A stretch of 64,000 bases of DNA from Desulforamulus putei DSM 12395 (lineage in GTDB: Bacteria > Bacillota > Desulfotomaculia > Desulfotomaculales > Desulfotomaculaceae), in the NCBI RefSeq assembly GCF_900129195.1, contig NZ_FQUY01000010.1, positions 1 to 64,000 on the forward strand, given 5' to 3'. The notes beneath the pieces were generated by a model, which did no database searches, had not been told where the DNA came from, and worked only from the letters and a program-made list of their open reading frames with translations. Below are positions 41,602 through 50,747 of this stretch, one piece after another; position 1 is the stretch's first letter, and every line of letters starts with the position of its first letter. Made by a program: the position numbers and the translations under genes.

Positions 41602-42836
41602 GAGAACTTGCCAAGCAGGCCAAGGCGGCCTCCAGAAAACTGGCAACCCTTGAAACTGCGGCCAAAAACGATGCTTTGCTGAACGTGGCCCGGCAGCTCC
41701 TGGCAGACCGGGAAAGCATCCTGCGAGCTAATGAAATCGATCTGGCAAAGGGCAAACAAGCCGGCCTCAGCCCTTCCCTGCTGGACCGCCTGGCCCTTAC
41801 CGCCGCCCGTATCGAGGATATGGTGGAAGGCATCAAACAGGTGGTGGAACTGGCAGACCCGGTGGGCCAGGTGATGGAATCCTGGAGCAGGCCCAATGGT
41901 TTAACCATTGCCAAGGTCCGGGTTCCCATGGGTGTGGTGGGCATGGTTTATGAAGCCCGTCCCAACGTTACGGTGGACACCTGCGCCCTTTGCTTAAAGG
42001 CCGGCAGCGCGGTGCTTCTCAGAGGCAGTTCCAACGCCCTCAACAGCAACCGGGCACTGGTTGCCTCCATCAAAAAGGGGCTGGAAGGCACCGCCATTCC
42101 GGTGGCAGCGGTACAATTTGTGGATACCGGTGATCGGGAAGCGGTGGATGAAATGCTGCGGCTGAACGGCCTGTTGGACCTGGTTATTCCCCGGGGCGGC
42201 GCCGGCCTGATTCGACGGGTGGTGGAAACCGCCACGGTGCCGGTTATTGAAACCGGCGTCGGCAATTGTCATGTTTACGTCGATAAAGAGGCAGACCCCG
42301 CCATGGCCCTTGACATCATTCTCAATGCCAAGTGCCAGCGCTACGGAGTTTGCAACGCGGCAGAAACCCTTCTGGTGCACCGGGAAATTGCCCCGTCCTG
42401 GCTGCCGGGAGCCCTGCAGTCCCTGAGGGACAGGGGTGTGGAGGTCCGGGGCTGTCCCGCTGTTTTAAAGATTGTGCCGGAAGTTAAGTTGGCGGACGAA
42501 AGGGACTGGGCCACCGAGTTTCTGGCGCCCATTCTGGCTGTCAAAATCGTAGCAGATTTGTCTGAGGCCCTGGACCATATACAAACCTATGGCACCGGTC
42601 ACTCGGAATGTATCGTGACCAACAACCAGGATACTGCAGCGGAGTTTTTACAGCAGGTGGATGCCGCCGCGGTTTACCATAACGCTTCTACCCGTTTTAC
42701 CGACGGGTTCCAATATGGTTTTGGCGCTGAGATCGGCATCAGCACCCAAAAACTTCACGCCCGGGGACCCATGGGTCTCAGGGAACTGACCAGCTATAAA
42801 TATGTGGTCAGGGGAACCGGTCAGGTTCGTTCCTAG
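41589..42836 (+). CDS. proA: Gamma-glutamyl phosphate reductase
   Basis: 415 aa, NADPH-dependent reductase making glutamate-5-semialdehyde. Aldehyde-dehydrogenase superfamily: VPMGVVGMVYEARPNVTVD (near 112-130), VLLRGSSNALNSN, and the catalytic Cys in RYGVCNAAETLLVH (near 256). ATG at 41589 has RBS AAAGGAG inside the end of proB, giving translational coupling. Together with ProB it should form the enzyme complex that channels the labile phosphate. Normal length. Confidence 0.97.
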   Translation: MSIVRELAKQAKAASRKLATLETAAKNDALLNVARQLLADRESILRANEIDLAKGKQAGLSPSLLDRLALTAARIEDMVEGIKQVVELADPVGQVMESWSRPNGLTIAKVRVPMGVVGMVYEARPNVTVDTCALCLKAGSAVLLRGSSNALNSNRALVASIKKGLEGTAIPVAAVQFVDTGDREAVDEMLRLNGLLDLVIPRGGAGLIRRVVETATVPVIETGVGNCHVYVDKEADPAMALDIILNAKCQRYGVCNAAETLLVHREIAPSWLPGALQSLRDRGVEVRGCPAVLKIVPEVKLADERDWATEFLAPILAVKIVADLSEALDHIQTYGTGHSECIVTNNQDTAAEFLQQVDAAAVYHNASTRFTDGFQYGFGAEIGISTQKLHARGPMGLRELTSYKYVVRGTGQVRS

Positions 42837-42853
42837 TAAAGGAGGGCTCAATC

Positions 42854-43699
42854 GTGCTGGAAGGAAAGACCTTCTTTTTTATAGGCGCCGGCAATATCTG
42901 CGAATCAATGGTAAAAGGACTGCTGTCCACCGGAATAGTGCGCCCCGGTGAAATCTGGGTGTCCAACCGGAGCAACCAGGAGCGGCTGAACTTCCTGCGC
43001 AATTATTATGGAATTGTGCCGGTTACGGATAAAAAGACGGCCGCCGGTGAGGCCGATGTCATCATTTTGGCCATGAAACCACAGGATATCTTTTCGGCCC
43101 TGGAGGAACTGGCGGGCTCCGTCAAGGAAAACCAGCTGGTGATTTCCGTGCTGGCGGGGATTCCCACTTCTCTGATTGAAGATGGCCTGGGCATTGAAGT
43201 GGCTGTGGTGCGGGCCATGCCCAACACTTCCTGTGCGGTGCTGGAATCAGCCACAGGGCTCTGCGCCGGCCGATATACCCGCCCGGAGCAGCTCAGGCTG
43301 GCGGAAGAAGTGTTTCGTATGATGGGTGAAGTGGTCATCGTCGAGGAAAGTCTGCTGGATGCGGTGACGGGTTTGTCCGGCAGCGGCCCTGCTTATATTT
43401 ATTACCTGGTGGAGGCCATGGAAAAGGCCGGCGAGTGCGCCGGCATTCCCAGGGAACTGGCCAGACCCCTGGTCTTAAAGACACTGATGGGGGCCGCCAA
43501 AATGCTCATGGAGACAGGGGAACCCCCCGAGGTCTTGCGGCGCCAGGTGACTTCTCCCAACGGTACAACCATGGCCGGTATCAATGAATTAAACAAAGGA
43601 AATTTTCAAACCACCATTCGCAGGGCTGTTTTGCGGGCCACCCAGCGTTCCCGGGAGTTGGGGCGCATCATTGTGGAAAAACAGTATGCCCACCAGTAA
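42854..43699 (+). CDS. proC: Pyrroline-5-carboxylate reductase
   Basis: 281 aa, last step of proline synthesis (NAD(P)H). Rossmann motif FIGAGNICESMVKGLL (residues 10-25), AMKPQDI, VVRAMPNTSC, and the C-terminal active-site helix DAVTGLSGSGPAYIYYLVEAM with LRRQVTSPNGTTMAG. It starts GTG at 42854 after AAAGGAGGGC, 17 bases past proA. It completes an uninterrupted proBAC operon under one T-box. Confidence 0.97.
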   Translation: MLEGKTFFFIGAGNICESMVKGLLSTGIVRPGEIWVSNRSNQERLNFLRNYYGIVPVTDKKTAAGEADVIILAMKPQDIFSALEELAGSVKENQLVISVLAGIPTSLIEDGLGIEVAVVRAMPNTSCAVLESATGLCAGRYTRPEQLRLAEEVFRMMGEVVIVEESLLDAVTGLSGSGPAYIYYLVEAMEKAGECAGIPRELARPLVLKTLMGAAKMLMETGEPPEVLRRQVTSPNGTTMAGINELNKGNFQTTIRRAVLRATQRSRELGRIIVEKQYAHQ

Positions 43700-43767
43700 T
43701 TAGCAAAGGATTATTGGTTTAAAGCCGCCCCCCAAATCGCAAGCTATGCTCAGGGGGGTGAGCTGCA

Positions 43768-43896
43768 TTGGAAGAAAAGACAACGAAGAACCTGAAAGAG
43801 CCTGTGCAAGTTATTTATAAGGGCAAGAAAACCACGACTTCTCCGGCCGATTGCGGTGAAGGCGGAGTTTACCAGCCCAATGGTTCCGACGGCTGA
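43768..43896 (+). CDS. Conserved-looking small protein downstream of proC (42 aa)
   Basis: TTG at 43768 is preceded by GGGGGGTGA at the ideal distance. The product starts MEEKTTKNLKEPVQVIYKGK, continues KTTTSPADCGEGGVYQ and ends PNGSDG. It is lysine/threonine rich at the front with one Cys in a Gly-rich tail. It looks like a translated gene and not a spacer, probably as the last member of the proBAC transcript. It resembles a short secreted or modified peptide only in size; there is no leader motif or maturase nearby. The function is unknown. Confidence 0.5.
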   Translation: MEEKTTKNLKEPVQVIYKGKKTTTSPADCGEGGVYQPNGSDG

Positions 43897-43902
43897 CCCC
43901 GC

Positions 43903-43933
43903 TAAAGAAAAATCCCCGCAGGTTGCGGGGATT
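43903..43933 (-). terminator. Terminator of the UspA gene
   Basis: AATCCCCGCA / TGCGGGGATT, loop GGT. The minus strand continues TTTTTCTTT. It may also end the plus-strand small gene. Confidence 0.85.
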
Positions 43934-43950
43934 CCCTATCTCAATAAGGT

Positions 43951-44373
43951 TTACTTGACTAATGTTACGGGAACATCTACATTGGCCAGTACCTTGGCGC
44001 TTACGCTGCCCAATACCCAGCCTGTCAAACCGGACAACCCTCTTCTGCCCATAATAACCTTATCAAAACCTTGCTCTTTCACCATATCGATAATCACTTC
44101 AGCGGCGTCGCCGGACTCCAAAACGGTATTAACCTTAATCCCCTCTGCCTCAAACAAGGCCTTTGCCTTATTTAAACTGCCCCTGAAGAAGTCCTGGCAG
44201 GCGTTAAGGACCTCAATGGGGTTGGCCACAAAATCCCGGGCAAAGGGAGCGTCGCTGCATGCCACTGTGAGAATGGTTATTTCGTTGGAACTGTGGCTTT
44301 TGGCCAAATTAAGCGCATATTGAACTGCATTGTGGGAAGCATCGGAACCATCATAGGGTACAAGTATCTTCAT
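43951..44373 (-). CDS. Universal stress protein (UspA family)
   Basis: 140 aa from ATG 44373, with AAAGGGG 9 bases before it; an ATG six codons upstream lacks an RBS. Alpha/beta fold starting KILVPYDGSDASHNAVQYAL with the UspA Asp. The ATP-binding loop GRRGLSGLTGWVLGSVS near the C-terminus matches G-x2-G-x9-G-S, so it probably binds ATP like MJ0577-type Usp. It acts in stress survival with unknown partners. TATAAT lies 35 bases upstream. Confidence 0.92.
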   Translation of the reverse strand: MKILVPYDGSDASHNAVQYALNLAKSHSSNEITILTVACSDAPFARDFVANPIEVLNACQDFFRGSLNKAKALFEAEGIKVNTVLESGDAAEVIIDMVKEQGFDKVIMGRRGLSGLTGWVLGSVSAKVLANVDVPVTLVK

Positions 44374-44512
44374 TTTGGTTGCCCCTTTCATTGTTTTTGT
44401 TTTACATTATAGGACATGTAAGGGACAATTGCAGTAGTTATGTGAATATTTAGCAAAATATTTATTAATGCGTCATACTTTTTTAATGCAATGGTTCCGA
44501 GGCGTCAGCAAA

Positions 44513-44536
44513 GAAAAAACCCCCTTTAATGGGGGT
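44513..44536 (-). terminator. Terminator of the ACT-hom-thrB-lysC operon
   Basis: CCCCC / GGGGG stem with loop TTTAAT. The minus strand continues TTTTTTC. It directly follows the lysC stop at 44538. Confidence 0.85.
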
Positions 44537-44537
44537 A

Positions 44538-45776
44538 TTATTTTGCATAGTTTCTGGCTTCTTCCAGGTTGTCCAGTTTGAATTTTTTGTGCAGGGCCCG
44601 GACTGCCTTTTCGGTTTCGGATCTTTTGATGACACAGGAAACTTTAATTTCCGAAGTGGTGATCATTTCCAGGTTGATCCCTTCCTCGGCCAGGGCCTCA
44701 AACATGTCGGCGGCCACCCCGGGGTGAGAAATCATGCCGGCCCCCACAATGGATACCTTGGCCACATCCTCGTCATGAGTGTAGCCTTTAAAACCTACTT
44801 CTTCCTGAATGGCTTCAATGGTCAGCAGGGTCTTTCTAAGATCATCCTGGGTGACGGTGAAACCGATATCGTTCATGTTATTGCGCATGGCGCTCTGGAT
44901 AATCATGTCCACGTTAATGTTCTGGGCGGACAAAGCTTTAAAAATTTTCATGGCCACCCCGGGCCTGTCCGGCACGTCAAATAAACCAATCTTCGCTACG
45001 TTATAATCATGGGCCACTCCGCTGACCACCGGTGCATTTTCCATATTCGGAGCCTCCTCCACAATAGTTCCTTCACTGTAATTAAAGCTTGTACGAACAT
45101 GAATGGGAATCCCGTACTGTTTGGCCAACTCCACTGAACGGGGATGTAAAACCTGGGCTCCCAGGCTGGCCAGTTCCAGCATTTCATCATAGGAAATACG
45201 AGGAAGTTTGCTGGCTTCCGGCACCACCCTGGGATCGGCGGTATAAACCCCGTCTACGTCGGTAAAAATTTCACACACATCGGCCTTCAATGCCGCCGCC
45301 AGAGCCACGGCAGTGGTATCGGAACCGCCACGGCCCAGGGTTGTAATATCATTATTGGGATTGATGCCCTGAAAACCGGCAACCACCACCACCCGGCCTT
45401 GGTTCAGTTCTGCCATAACACGGCCGGTTTCGATCTTTAAAATCTTGGCTTTGGTGTGTACATCGTCGGTGTAAATACCCACCTGACCACCGGTAAGAGA
45501 AATGACATCGGAACCAAGATCCCGGATGGCCATGGATAAAAGGGCAATGGAAACTTGTTCCCCGGTGGAGAGCAGCATATCCATTTCCCGCTCCGAGGGG
45601 TTATTGGTAACCTGCTTCATTAAGGCAATTAAGTCGTCCGTGGTATCCCCCATGGCAGAGACCGTTACCACCACCTGGTTTCCCTTTTGGTGCTCTTCCA
45701 CAACCCGTTTGGCGACCCGCTTGATGCGCTCGGGGGTGGCCACGGAACTGCCGCCAAATTTTTTGACAACCAGCAT
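44538..45776 (-). CDS. lysC: Aspartate kinase
   Basis: 412 aa. First step of lysine, threonine and methionine synthesis. N-terminal kinase motif VKKFGGSSVATPERI (residues 4-18), the GRGGSDTTAVALAAAL block, and VDGVYTADPRVVPEA. Two C-terminal ACT domains start near LFDVPDRPGVAMKIF and VSIVGAGMISHPGVAADMF, the regulatory part for lysine or threonine feedback. It is the last gene of the operon with hom and thrB, so it is probably tuned to threonine supply. There is an internal start that could give the small beta form, as in Bacillus. Confidence 0.96.
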   Translation of the reverse strand: MLVVKKFGGSSVATPERIKRVAKRVVEEHQKGNQVVVTVSAMGDTTDDLIALMKQVTNNPSEREMDMLLSTGEQVSIALLSMAIRDLGSDVISLTGGQVGIYTDDVHTKAKILKIETGRVMAELNQGRVVVVAGFQGINPNNDITTLGRGGSDTTAVALAAALKADVCEIFTDVDGVYTADPRVVPEASKLPRISYDEMLELASLGAQVLHPRSVELAKQYGIPIHVRTSFNYSEGTIVEEAPNMENAPVVSGVAHDYNVAKIGLFDVPDRPGVAMKIFKALSAQNINVDMIIQSAMRNNMNDIGFTVTQDDLRKTLLTIEAIQEEVGFKGYTHDEDVAKVSIVGAGMISHPGVAADMFEALAEEGINLEMITTSEIKVSCVIKRSETEKAVRALHKKFKLDNLEEARNYAK

Positions 45777-45829
45777 TTTGCTACCGCCTCTCTGGTGATT
45801 TAATTCTTTACTCGCATAAAATTATTTAA

Positions 45830-46732
45830 TCATAAAATTTGTGTTCCATCAACCGCCGGTTGCAGCGCTTTCACCCGGCAGGTAACACCGGCTTCCCGAA
45901 AGGAATTATGCATAGCTTCCGCAATCCCTTCGTTGTGGCCGTCGGTCAGAGCAATCACAGTGGGACCTGCGCCGCTCAGGGTGACACTCAAGGCGCCGGC
46001 CTGATTGGCTGCCTCAATGACCTTTGTGAGGCCGGGAACCAGAGGGGCCCGGTAGGGCTGGTGCAGCGCATCCTGTGACGCTACAGACAGCAAGTCCAAC
46101 CTCTTTTCGCAAAGGGCTCCCACCAGTAACGCCGTACGGCTCAGGTTAAAAATGGCATCCTGCAGTCTCACCTCTTTGGGTAATACCTCCCTGGCAGCAT
46201 GGGTGGACAGCTTAAAATCTGGGATGGCCACCACCACCTTTAATTCCTTGGGGGGAGTAATTTTTAGATAATGGACCACTCCCTCGGCCACCACCGAGAT
46301 CACCATCCCCCCCAGCAGGGCCGGCGCCACATTGTCAGGGTGTCCTTCCAGTTCGGTGGCCAGGGCCAGAATTTTCTCCCGGGACAGGGTTTCCCCGGTC
46401 AACCGGTTGGCGGCCACCAGGCCGCCAACGATGGCCGCAGCGCTGCTGCCCAGGCCCCGGGCTGTGGGTATTCTATTCACCAGCGTAATGGAGAGCCCGG
46501 GATTTTCCCGGCCAATCTCCTGAAAAAGACGCTGGGCAGCCCGCCAGACAATATTCCTTTCATCTCTTTCAATGTCATCCGCCCCTTCTCCCTCTACCTC
46601 AATGGAGATCCTGCCGGGGGAAAGGGACATGTGAATTTCGTTATAGAGCCCCAGGGCCATACCAAGGCAGTCAAAGCCCGGACCCATGTTGGCAGTGGTG
46701 GCCGGTACCGATACACTGACAGTATTCTTCAT
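45830..46732 (-). CDS. thrB: Homoserine kinase
   Basis: 300 aa GHMP kinase. Phosphorylates homoserine for threonine synthesis. ATP loop PTARGLGSSAAAIVGGLVAAN (residues 89-109), N-terminal VPATTANMGPGFDCLGMALG, and the C-terminal GHMP motif LSGAGPTVIAL. Its ATG at 46732 lies 8 bases after the hom stop, so coupled expression is likely. Threonine synthase (thrC) is not in the window, so this branch is completed elsewhere. Confidence 0.96.
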   Translation of the reverse strand: MKNTVSVSVPATTANMGPGFDCLGMALGLYNEIHMSLSPGRISIEVEGEGADDIERDERNIVWRAAQRLFQEIGRENPGLSITLVNRIPTARGLGSSAAAIVGGLVAANRLTGETLSREKILALATELEGHPDNVAPALLGGMVISVVAEGVVHYLKITPPKELKVVVAIPDFKLSTHAAREVLPKEVRLQDAIFNLSRTALLVGALCEKRLDLLSVASQDALHQPYRAPLVPGLTKVIEAANQAGALSVTLSGAGPTVIALTDGHNEGIAEAMHNSFREAGVTCRVKALQPAVDGTQIL

Positions 46733-46740
46733 AGAATTAA

Positions 46741-48033
46741 TTATTCTTCTCCTTCCACCCGAATCACATTTGCCACTTCAATCACGGAAGAAAGCTGTTT
46801 GATGTCCATCAAAGCATCTTGAACATTCTGTTCTTGTACCCTGTGGGTCACCAGCACCAGTTCCGCAGTCTTTCCGGTGGCTTCCTTTTGAATAACGGAT
46901 TTGAGGCTGACCTCCTTGTTACCAAAGACCAGGGCAATGGAAGCCAGTACGCCCGGTTTGTCTGTCACCTGCAGCCGAATGTAATACTTGCTGAAGGTTT
47001 CACCGATGGCCAGTACAGGACGCTCCTTGAAACAGGTGCAGCCGATGATGCCCGGCACATTCCGCAAAATATCCCTGGCCGCATCCATAATATCCGCCAC
47101 CACCGCACTGGCGGTGGGCAATTCGCCGGCTCCCCGGCCGTAGAACATGGTATCTCCCACAGCGTTCCCCCGCACAAAGACTGCATTAAAGACATCTCCA
47201 ACCGCAGCCAGGGGATGATTTTTGGGGATAAAGGTCGGGTGAACCCGCACTTCAACTCCTTCGGGACGGTCCTTGGCAATACCCAGCAATTTAATGATAT
47301 ACCCTAGTTCGTTAGCGTATGAAATATCCTGGGCAGTGATTTTAGTGATTCCCTCTGTGTAAACCTGATGTAACGGTATCCTGGTATTAAAGGCGATGGA
47401 AGCCAGGATGGCAATTTTTCTTGCCGCATCAAAACCGCCCACATCTGCGGTGGGATCGGACTCGGCATAACCCTTGGCCTGGGCTTCCCTTAAAACATCG
47501 TCAAAATCGCAGCCCTCCTGGGTCATTTTAGTCAGCATATAGTTGGTAGTTCCGTTAATAATGCCAAAGACCTCTTCAATGCGGTTGCCGGCCAAACTTT
47601 GTTTTAAGGTGCGAATAATGGGAATGCCGCCCGCTACGCTGGCCTCAAAGAATAAATCACACTTATTGCTCTGGGCCGCTTTGAAGAGCCGCTGGCCGTG
47701 TTCCGCCACCATATCCTTATTGGCCGTAACCACACTTTTACCATGGTTTAAGGCTTCCAAAACATAATCCAGCGCAGGATGAATACCTCCCAAAACTTCC
47801 ACCACGATTTTGATTTCCGGGTCATTGGTAATATCCCCCAGGTTGGTGGTAAGAATTCCCTCCGGCAAAGGGATTCCCCGGTCCTTATCCAAACTGCGCA
47901 CCATAATTTTTTTAATTTCCAGTTTTACGCCCACCCGCTGCCGGATGTTTTCCTGGTTTTCCGCCAGGATGCGATATACGCCACGGCCGACGGTACCAAG
48001 GCCCAACAACCCTATTTTAATGACTTGTTCCAT
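46741..48033 (-). CDS. hom: Homoserine dehydrogenase
   Basis: 430 aa from ATG 48033, chosen for GGAAAGGAGATTCG just upstream; the open frame runs much further back but only through the ACT gene. NAD-binding GLLGLGTVGRGVYRIL at residues 7-22, substrate motif GGIPIIRTL, GFDAARKIAILASIAF, and a C-terminal ACT domain (KPGVLASIALVFGNKEVSLKSV) for threonine feedback. It reduces aspartate-semialdehyde to homoserine. It sits between a PheB-type ACT protein and thrB. Confidence 0.97.
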   Translation of the reverse strand: MEQVIKIGLLGLGTVGRGVYRILAENQENIRQRVGVKLEIKKIMVRSLDKDRGIPLPEGILTTNLGDITNDPEIKIVVEVLGGIHPALDYVLEALNHGKSVVTANKDMVAEHGQRLFKAAQSNKCDLFFEASVAGGIPIIRTLKQSLAGNRIEEVFGIINGTTNYMLTKMTQEGCDFDDVLREAQAKGYAESDPTADVGGFDAARKIAILASIAFNTRIPLHQVYTEGITKITAQDISYANELGYIIKLLGIAKDRPEGVEVRVHPTFIPKNHPLAAVGDVFNAVFVRGNAVGDTMFYGRGAGELPTASAVVADIMDAARDILRNVPGIIGCTCFKERPVLAIGETFSKYYIRLQVTDKPGVLASIALVFGNKEVSLKSVIQKEATGKTAELVLVTHRVQEQNVQDALMDIKQLSSVIEVANVIRVEGEE

Positions 48034-48056
48034 ACGAATCTCCTTTCCCTCACAGG

Positions 48057-48503
48057 CTAGTTCTGGCCCACCAGGCGGACATCCCGAACCCCTGTCACCT
48101 CGCTGATAATTCGCAATAATTCCTCCAGGTCCTGATTCATTTCTGCCGTCTCGATGGAAAGGGTGGCATTGGCCAGCCCTTGCAACGGCAAGTTCTGGTT
48201 GATGGTTAAGATACTGCCCTTGACAGAGGCAATAATATTTAATACTGTAGAGAGGACACCGGGACGGTGTTCCATTAGCAAAGCAAGGGTGACAATTTTC
48301 CCTTTGCTCCACTGGTGAAAGGGAAAAACCTTGTCTTTGTACTTATAGAAGGCGCTACGGCTTAAATCCACCTTCTCCACCGCTTCATTGACGGTATTGG
48401 CTTCGCCTCTCAACAATAGCTCCTTGGCCATTACCGTTTTTAAAATGGCTTCCGGAAGAATATCCTCTTGCACCAAAAAGTATCTTAACTCTTTTTTTGA
48501 CAC
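48057..48503 (-). CDS. ACT-domain protein of the PheB/UPF0735 type
   Basis: 148 aa from GTG 48503, where the length and N-terminus match Bacillus PheB; the frame also has an ATG at 48527 with a weak RBS. The N-terminal segment [20 protein letters not shown] is followed by a helix-turn-helix-like block [25 protein letters not shown] and a C-terminal ACT domain ([31 protein letters not shown]). It probably senses an amino acid and adjusts aspartate-family flux; role inferred from its place directly before hom. Confidence 0.88.
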   Translation of the reverse strand: MSKKELRYFLVQEDILPEAILKTVMAKELLLRGEANTVNEAVEKVDLSRSAFYKYKDKVFPFHQWSKGKIVTLALLMEHRPGVLSTVLNIIASVKGSILTINQNLPLQGLANATLSIETAEMNQDLEELLRIISEVTGVRDVRLVGQN

Positions 48504-48559
48504 AGCTTCCCTAACCTCGCAGTCCATTTTGAGTGGATATTTATCCTTTTACAGTAGAC

Positions 48560-48588
48560 ATTATACCATTCCCAAAATAACCCTTCAA
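48560..48588 (-). promoter_or_regulatory. Promoter of the ACT-hom-thrB-lysC operon
   Basis: Minus strand TTGAAG (48583-48588), 17-base spacer, TATAAT (48560-48565), about 57 bases before the GTG. No T-box or other known leader fits in the short 5' region. The gap from here to 48800 holds no other feature I can identify. Confidence 0.65.
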
Positions 48589-48800
48589 ACCGAATATATA
48601 GATGTTTATGTTCATTTTTAAAATATGTGGCTGCCGTTCTTGGTTTCCCTCCGTCTTGCTCCCCCTGGCAATTATTTTACACATTTTCCCAATATTCTGA
48701 CATTTAGTGAAGTTTCACTATTACTATTACCAATTGCTGCCCGGAAATTGTATGGTAAAAAGAAATATGGCCAGGTATAATTTCCTAAAGCAAAACAGTA

Positions 48801-48840
48801 AGCCCCACAGACTCTCTACATTGCCTGTGGGGCTGTTTTT
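48801..48840. terminator. Terminator near the end of spoIVA
   Basis: AGCCCCACAG / CTGTGGGGCT with a 14-base loop; TTTTT follows on the plus strand. It begins 8 bases past the spoIVA stop and is the only terminator candidate for that gene. Confidence 0.65.
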
Positions 48841-48847
48841 ACTCTAA

Positions 48848-50326
48848 TTAAATAATGATACAAATTAGACCGCCACTGCCTTCATTAACAATCCTTTGCA
48901 AGGTCTCCTGCAGCTTAACCTGGGCATTTTCCGGCATCCGGTGCAGTTTATTCTGAATGCCTTCCCGAACCAGATCATGCAGGCTTTTACCGAAGATTTC
49001 GGACTCCCAGATTTTCTGAGGATTCTCATCAAACCCTGCCAGCATGTACTGGACCAGCTCTTCGCATTGTTTCTCGGTCCCGATAATGGGCGTGATTTCA
49101 GTGGTAATATCGGCCCTGATGATATGCAGGGAAGGAGCGCTGGCCTTCAGTTTAACACCAAAGCGATTTCCCTGGCGGATCAGTTCCGGTTCCTCCAGAT
49201 TCATTTCATCCAACCTGGGGGTCACAACACCATAACCGGTGTCTCGCACCTCCTGCAAAGCAGTGGCCACTTTGTCGTATTCCCGTTTGGCCACAGCCAG
49301 ATCTTTCATTAACCGGAACAGGTGATGGTCTCCTTCAATTTCAAAACCGGTTTCTTCGGCCAGTACCCGGTAAAACAGCTCCGGCTTCGCCACCATTTCA
49401 ATGGAAGCAGAACCGGTGCCCATATCCATTTGTTTAAGATTGACTTGGTGCACAAAATCATATCTGTCCAGATTGTTCACAGCGGTTTCAATATCTCTCA
49501 GGCGACGCACGTGACGCACGGTATCTCTGACCGCATCCTCAAAGTTTTGCCTGAGCCAGTGTTTGCTTTCCAGTTCTTCAATCCAGAGGGGCAGGCTGAT
49601 ATTGACTTCGTTCACCGGGAATTCAAAGAGAACCTGCTCCAGAATCTTGAGGATATCCTGCTGTTTTAACTCCGCACAGTCAATGGGCAGTACCGGCACA
49701 TCATATTTTTCTTCCAGCTCGGCTGCCAGCTGAAGGGTTTCATTGGCATGGGGTTTCACGGAGTTCAATATAATAACAAAGGGTTTGTTAATATCCTTAA
49801 GTTCTTCCACCACCCTTTCTTCGGCGTCTACATAATTTTCCCTGGGTATATCAGTAATGGTGCCGTCGGTGGTGACCACCACGCCGATGGTGGAATGTTC
49901 GGAGATCACCTTGCGAGTGCCGATTTCAGCGGCTTCCTGGAATGGAATGGGTTCTTCATACCAGGGGGTGGTTACCATCCGGGGCCCCTCTTCTTCTTCG
50001 TAACCCAGAGCGCCCAGCACACGGTAACCCACACAATCCACCAATCTTACTCTTATCTTAAGGCTTGGATTAACAGCAATTTCAACGGCCTCGTTGGGAA
50101 CAAATTTGGGTTCGGTGGTCATAATGGTTCTTCCGGCGCCGCTCTGGGGGAGTTCATCCTTAGCCCGTTCTTTATCATACACATTTTTGATATTGGGAAT
50201 TACTGCCAATTCCATAAATCTTTTAATAAATGTGGATTTACCGGTTCGCACACCGCCGACCACACCGAGGTAGATATCTCCCCCGGTCCGCTCCGCTATA
50301 TCGCGGAAGATATCCATCTTTTCCAT
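48848..50326 (-). CDS. spoIVA: Stage IV sporulation protein A
   Basis: 492 aa. ATPase that polymerises on the forespore surface and anchors the spore coat. It has the Walker A motif GVVGGVRTGKSTFIKRFM (residues 21-38), the G-domain-like strand RVRLVDCVGYRVLGAL, and the conserved C-terminus GGLICIII. Expressed in the mother cell in Bacillus under sigma-E. RBS GGAGGGGATAATCGTTT precedes ATG 50326. Full length, so endospore formation is supported. Confidence 0.97.
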   Translation of the reverse strand: MEKMDIFRDIAERTGGDIYLGVVGGVRTGKSTFIKRFMELAVIPNIKNVYDKERAKDELPQSGAGRTIMTTEPKFVPNEAVEIAVNPSLKIRVRLVDCVGYRVLGALGYEEEEGPRMVTTPWYEEPIPFQEAAEIGTRKVISEHSTIGVVVTTDGTITDIPRENYVDAEERVVEELKDINKPFVIILNSVKPHANETLQLAAELEEKYDVPVLPIDCAELKQQDILKILEQVLFEFPVNEVNISLPLWIEELESKHWLRQNFEDAVRDTVRHVRRLRDIETAVNNLDRYDFVHQVNLKQMDMGTGSASIEMVAKPELFYRVLAEETGFEIEGDHHLFRLMKDLAVAKREYDKVATALQEVRDTGYGVVTPRLDEMNLEEPELIRQGNRFGVKLKASAPSLHIIRADITTEITPIIGTEKQCEELVQYMLAGFDENPQKIWESEIFGKSLHDLVREGIQNKLHRMPENAQVKLQETLQRIVNEGSGGLICIII

Positions 50327-50682
50327 AAACGATTATCCCCTCCTTCAAAGTTCATAAAATGATAGGGAAATTTATATTGAAATACTGCATCCCTCCTCCG
50401 CGATAATGGACCGTAGAGACCGGAAAAACTGATTACTTTGCAGGAGGAAGGTAGTCCCTTCTTCCCTGAATTTTTTTCCATTGGCATACATTAACATTAT
50501 ATATATATGATGGTCACGGTACTTTATGACAGAAAATTTATTCTTGGCTTATTCCGGTTGATTGCATCATTTTTTCCTGTTGTTTTAAAGATATTTGATA
50601 TTTGTCCCTTTATGACTGTTTACGGCAACCTGAGAAATTATTTTACAATTAAATTTTCTCTTCTAACCGGGTTAGAATATGT

Positions 50683-50712
50683 CACCAACCCCAAAACCCT
50701 TCCATATATTGA
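50683..50712 (+). promoter_or_regulatory. Sigma-K-like promoter before the PK-rich small gene
   Basis: CACC (50683-50686), 16 bases, CATATATTGA (50703-50712), fitting mACm-N16-CATAnnnTA except the last base. The start would lie about 25 bases before the RBS. This suggests late mother-cell expression, as for coat genes. The rest of the 50327-50747 gap holds an AT-rich region with only a weak open frame. Confidence 0.4.
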
Positions 50713-50747
50713 CTATATACCATTTTAAAAAAGAAGGAGGATTGCAA

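Noticed and set aside
46741-48312. A long homoserine dehydrogenase with a 93-residue N-terminal extension
   Set aside because: The extra part overlaps the ACT gene in another frame. A strong RBS directly precedes the ATG at 48033, and the family N-terminus starts there.
50507-50728. A 73-aa plus-strand frame before the PK-rich gene
   Set aside because: No ribosome site, AT-rich hydrophobic text and an overlap with the promoter of the next gene. It is more likely intergenic.
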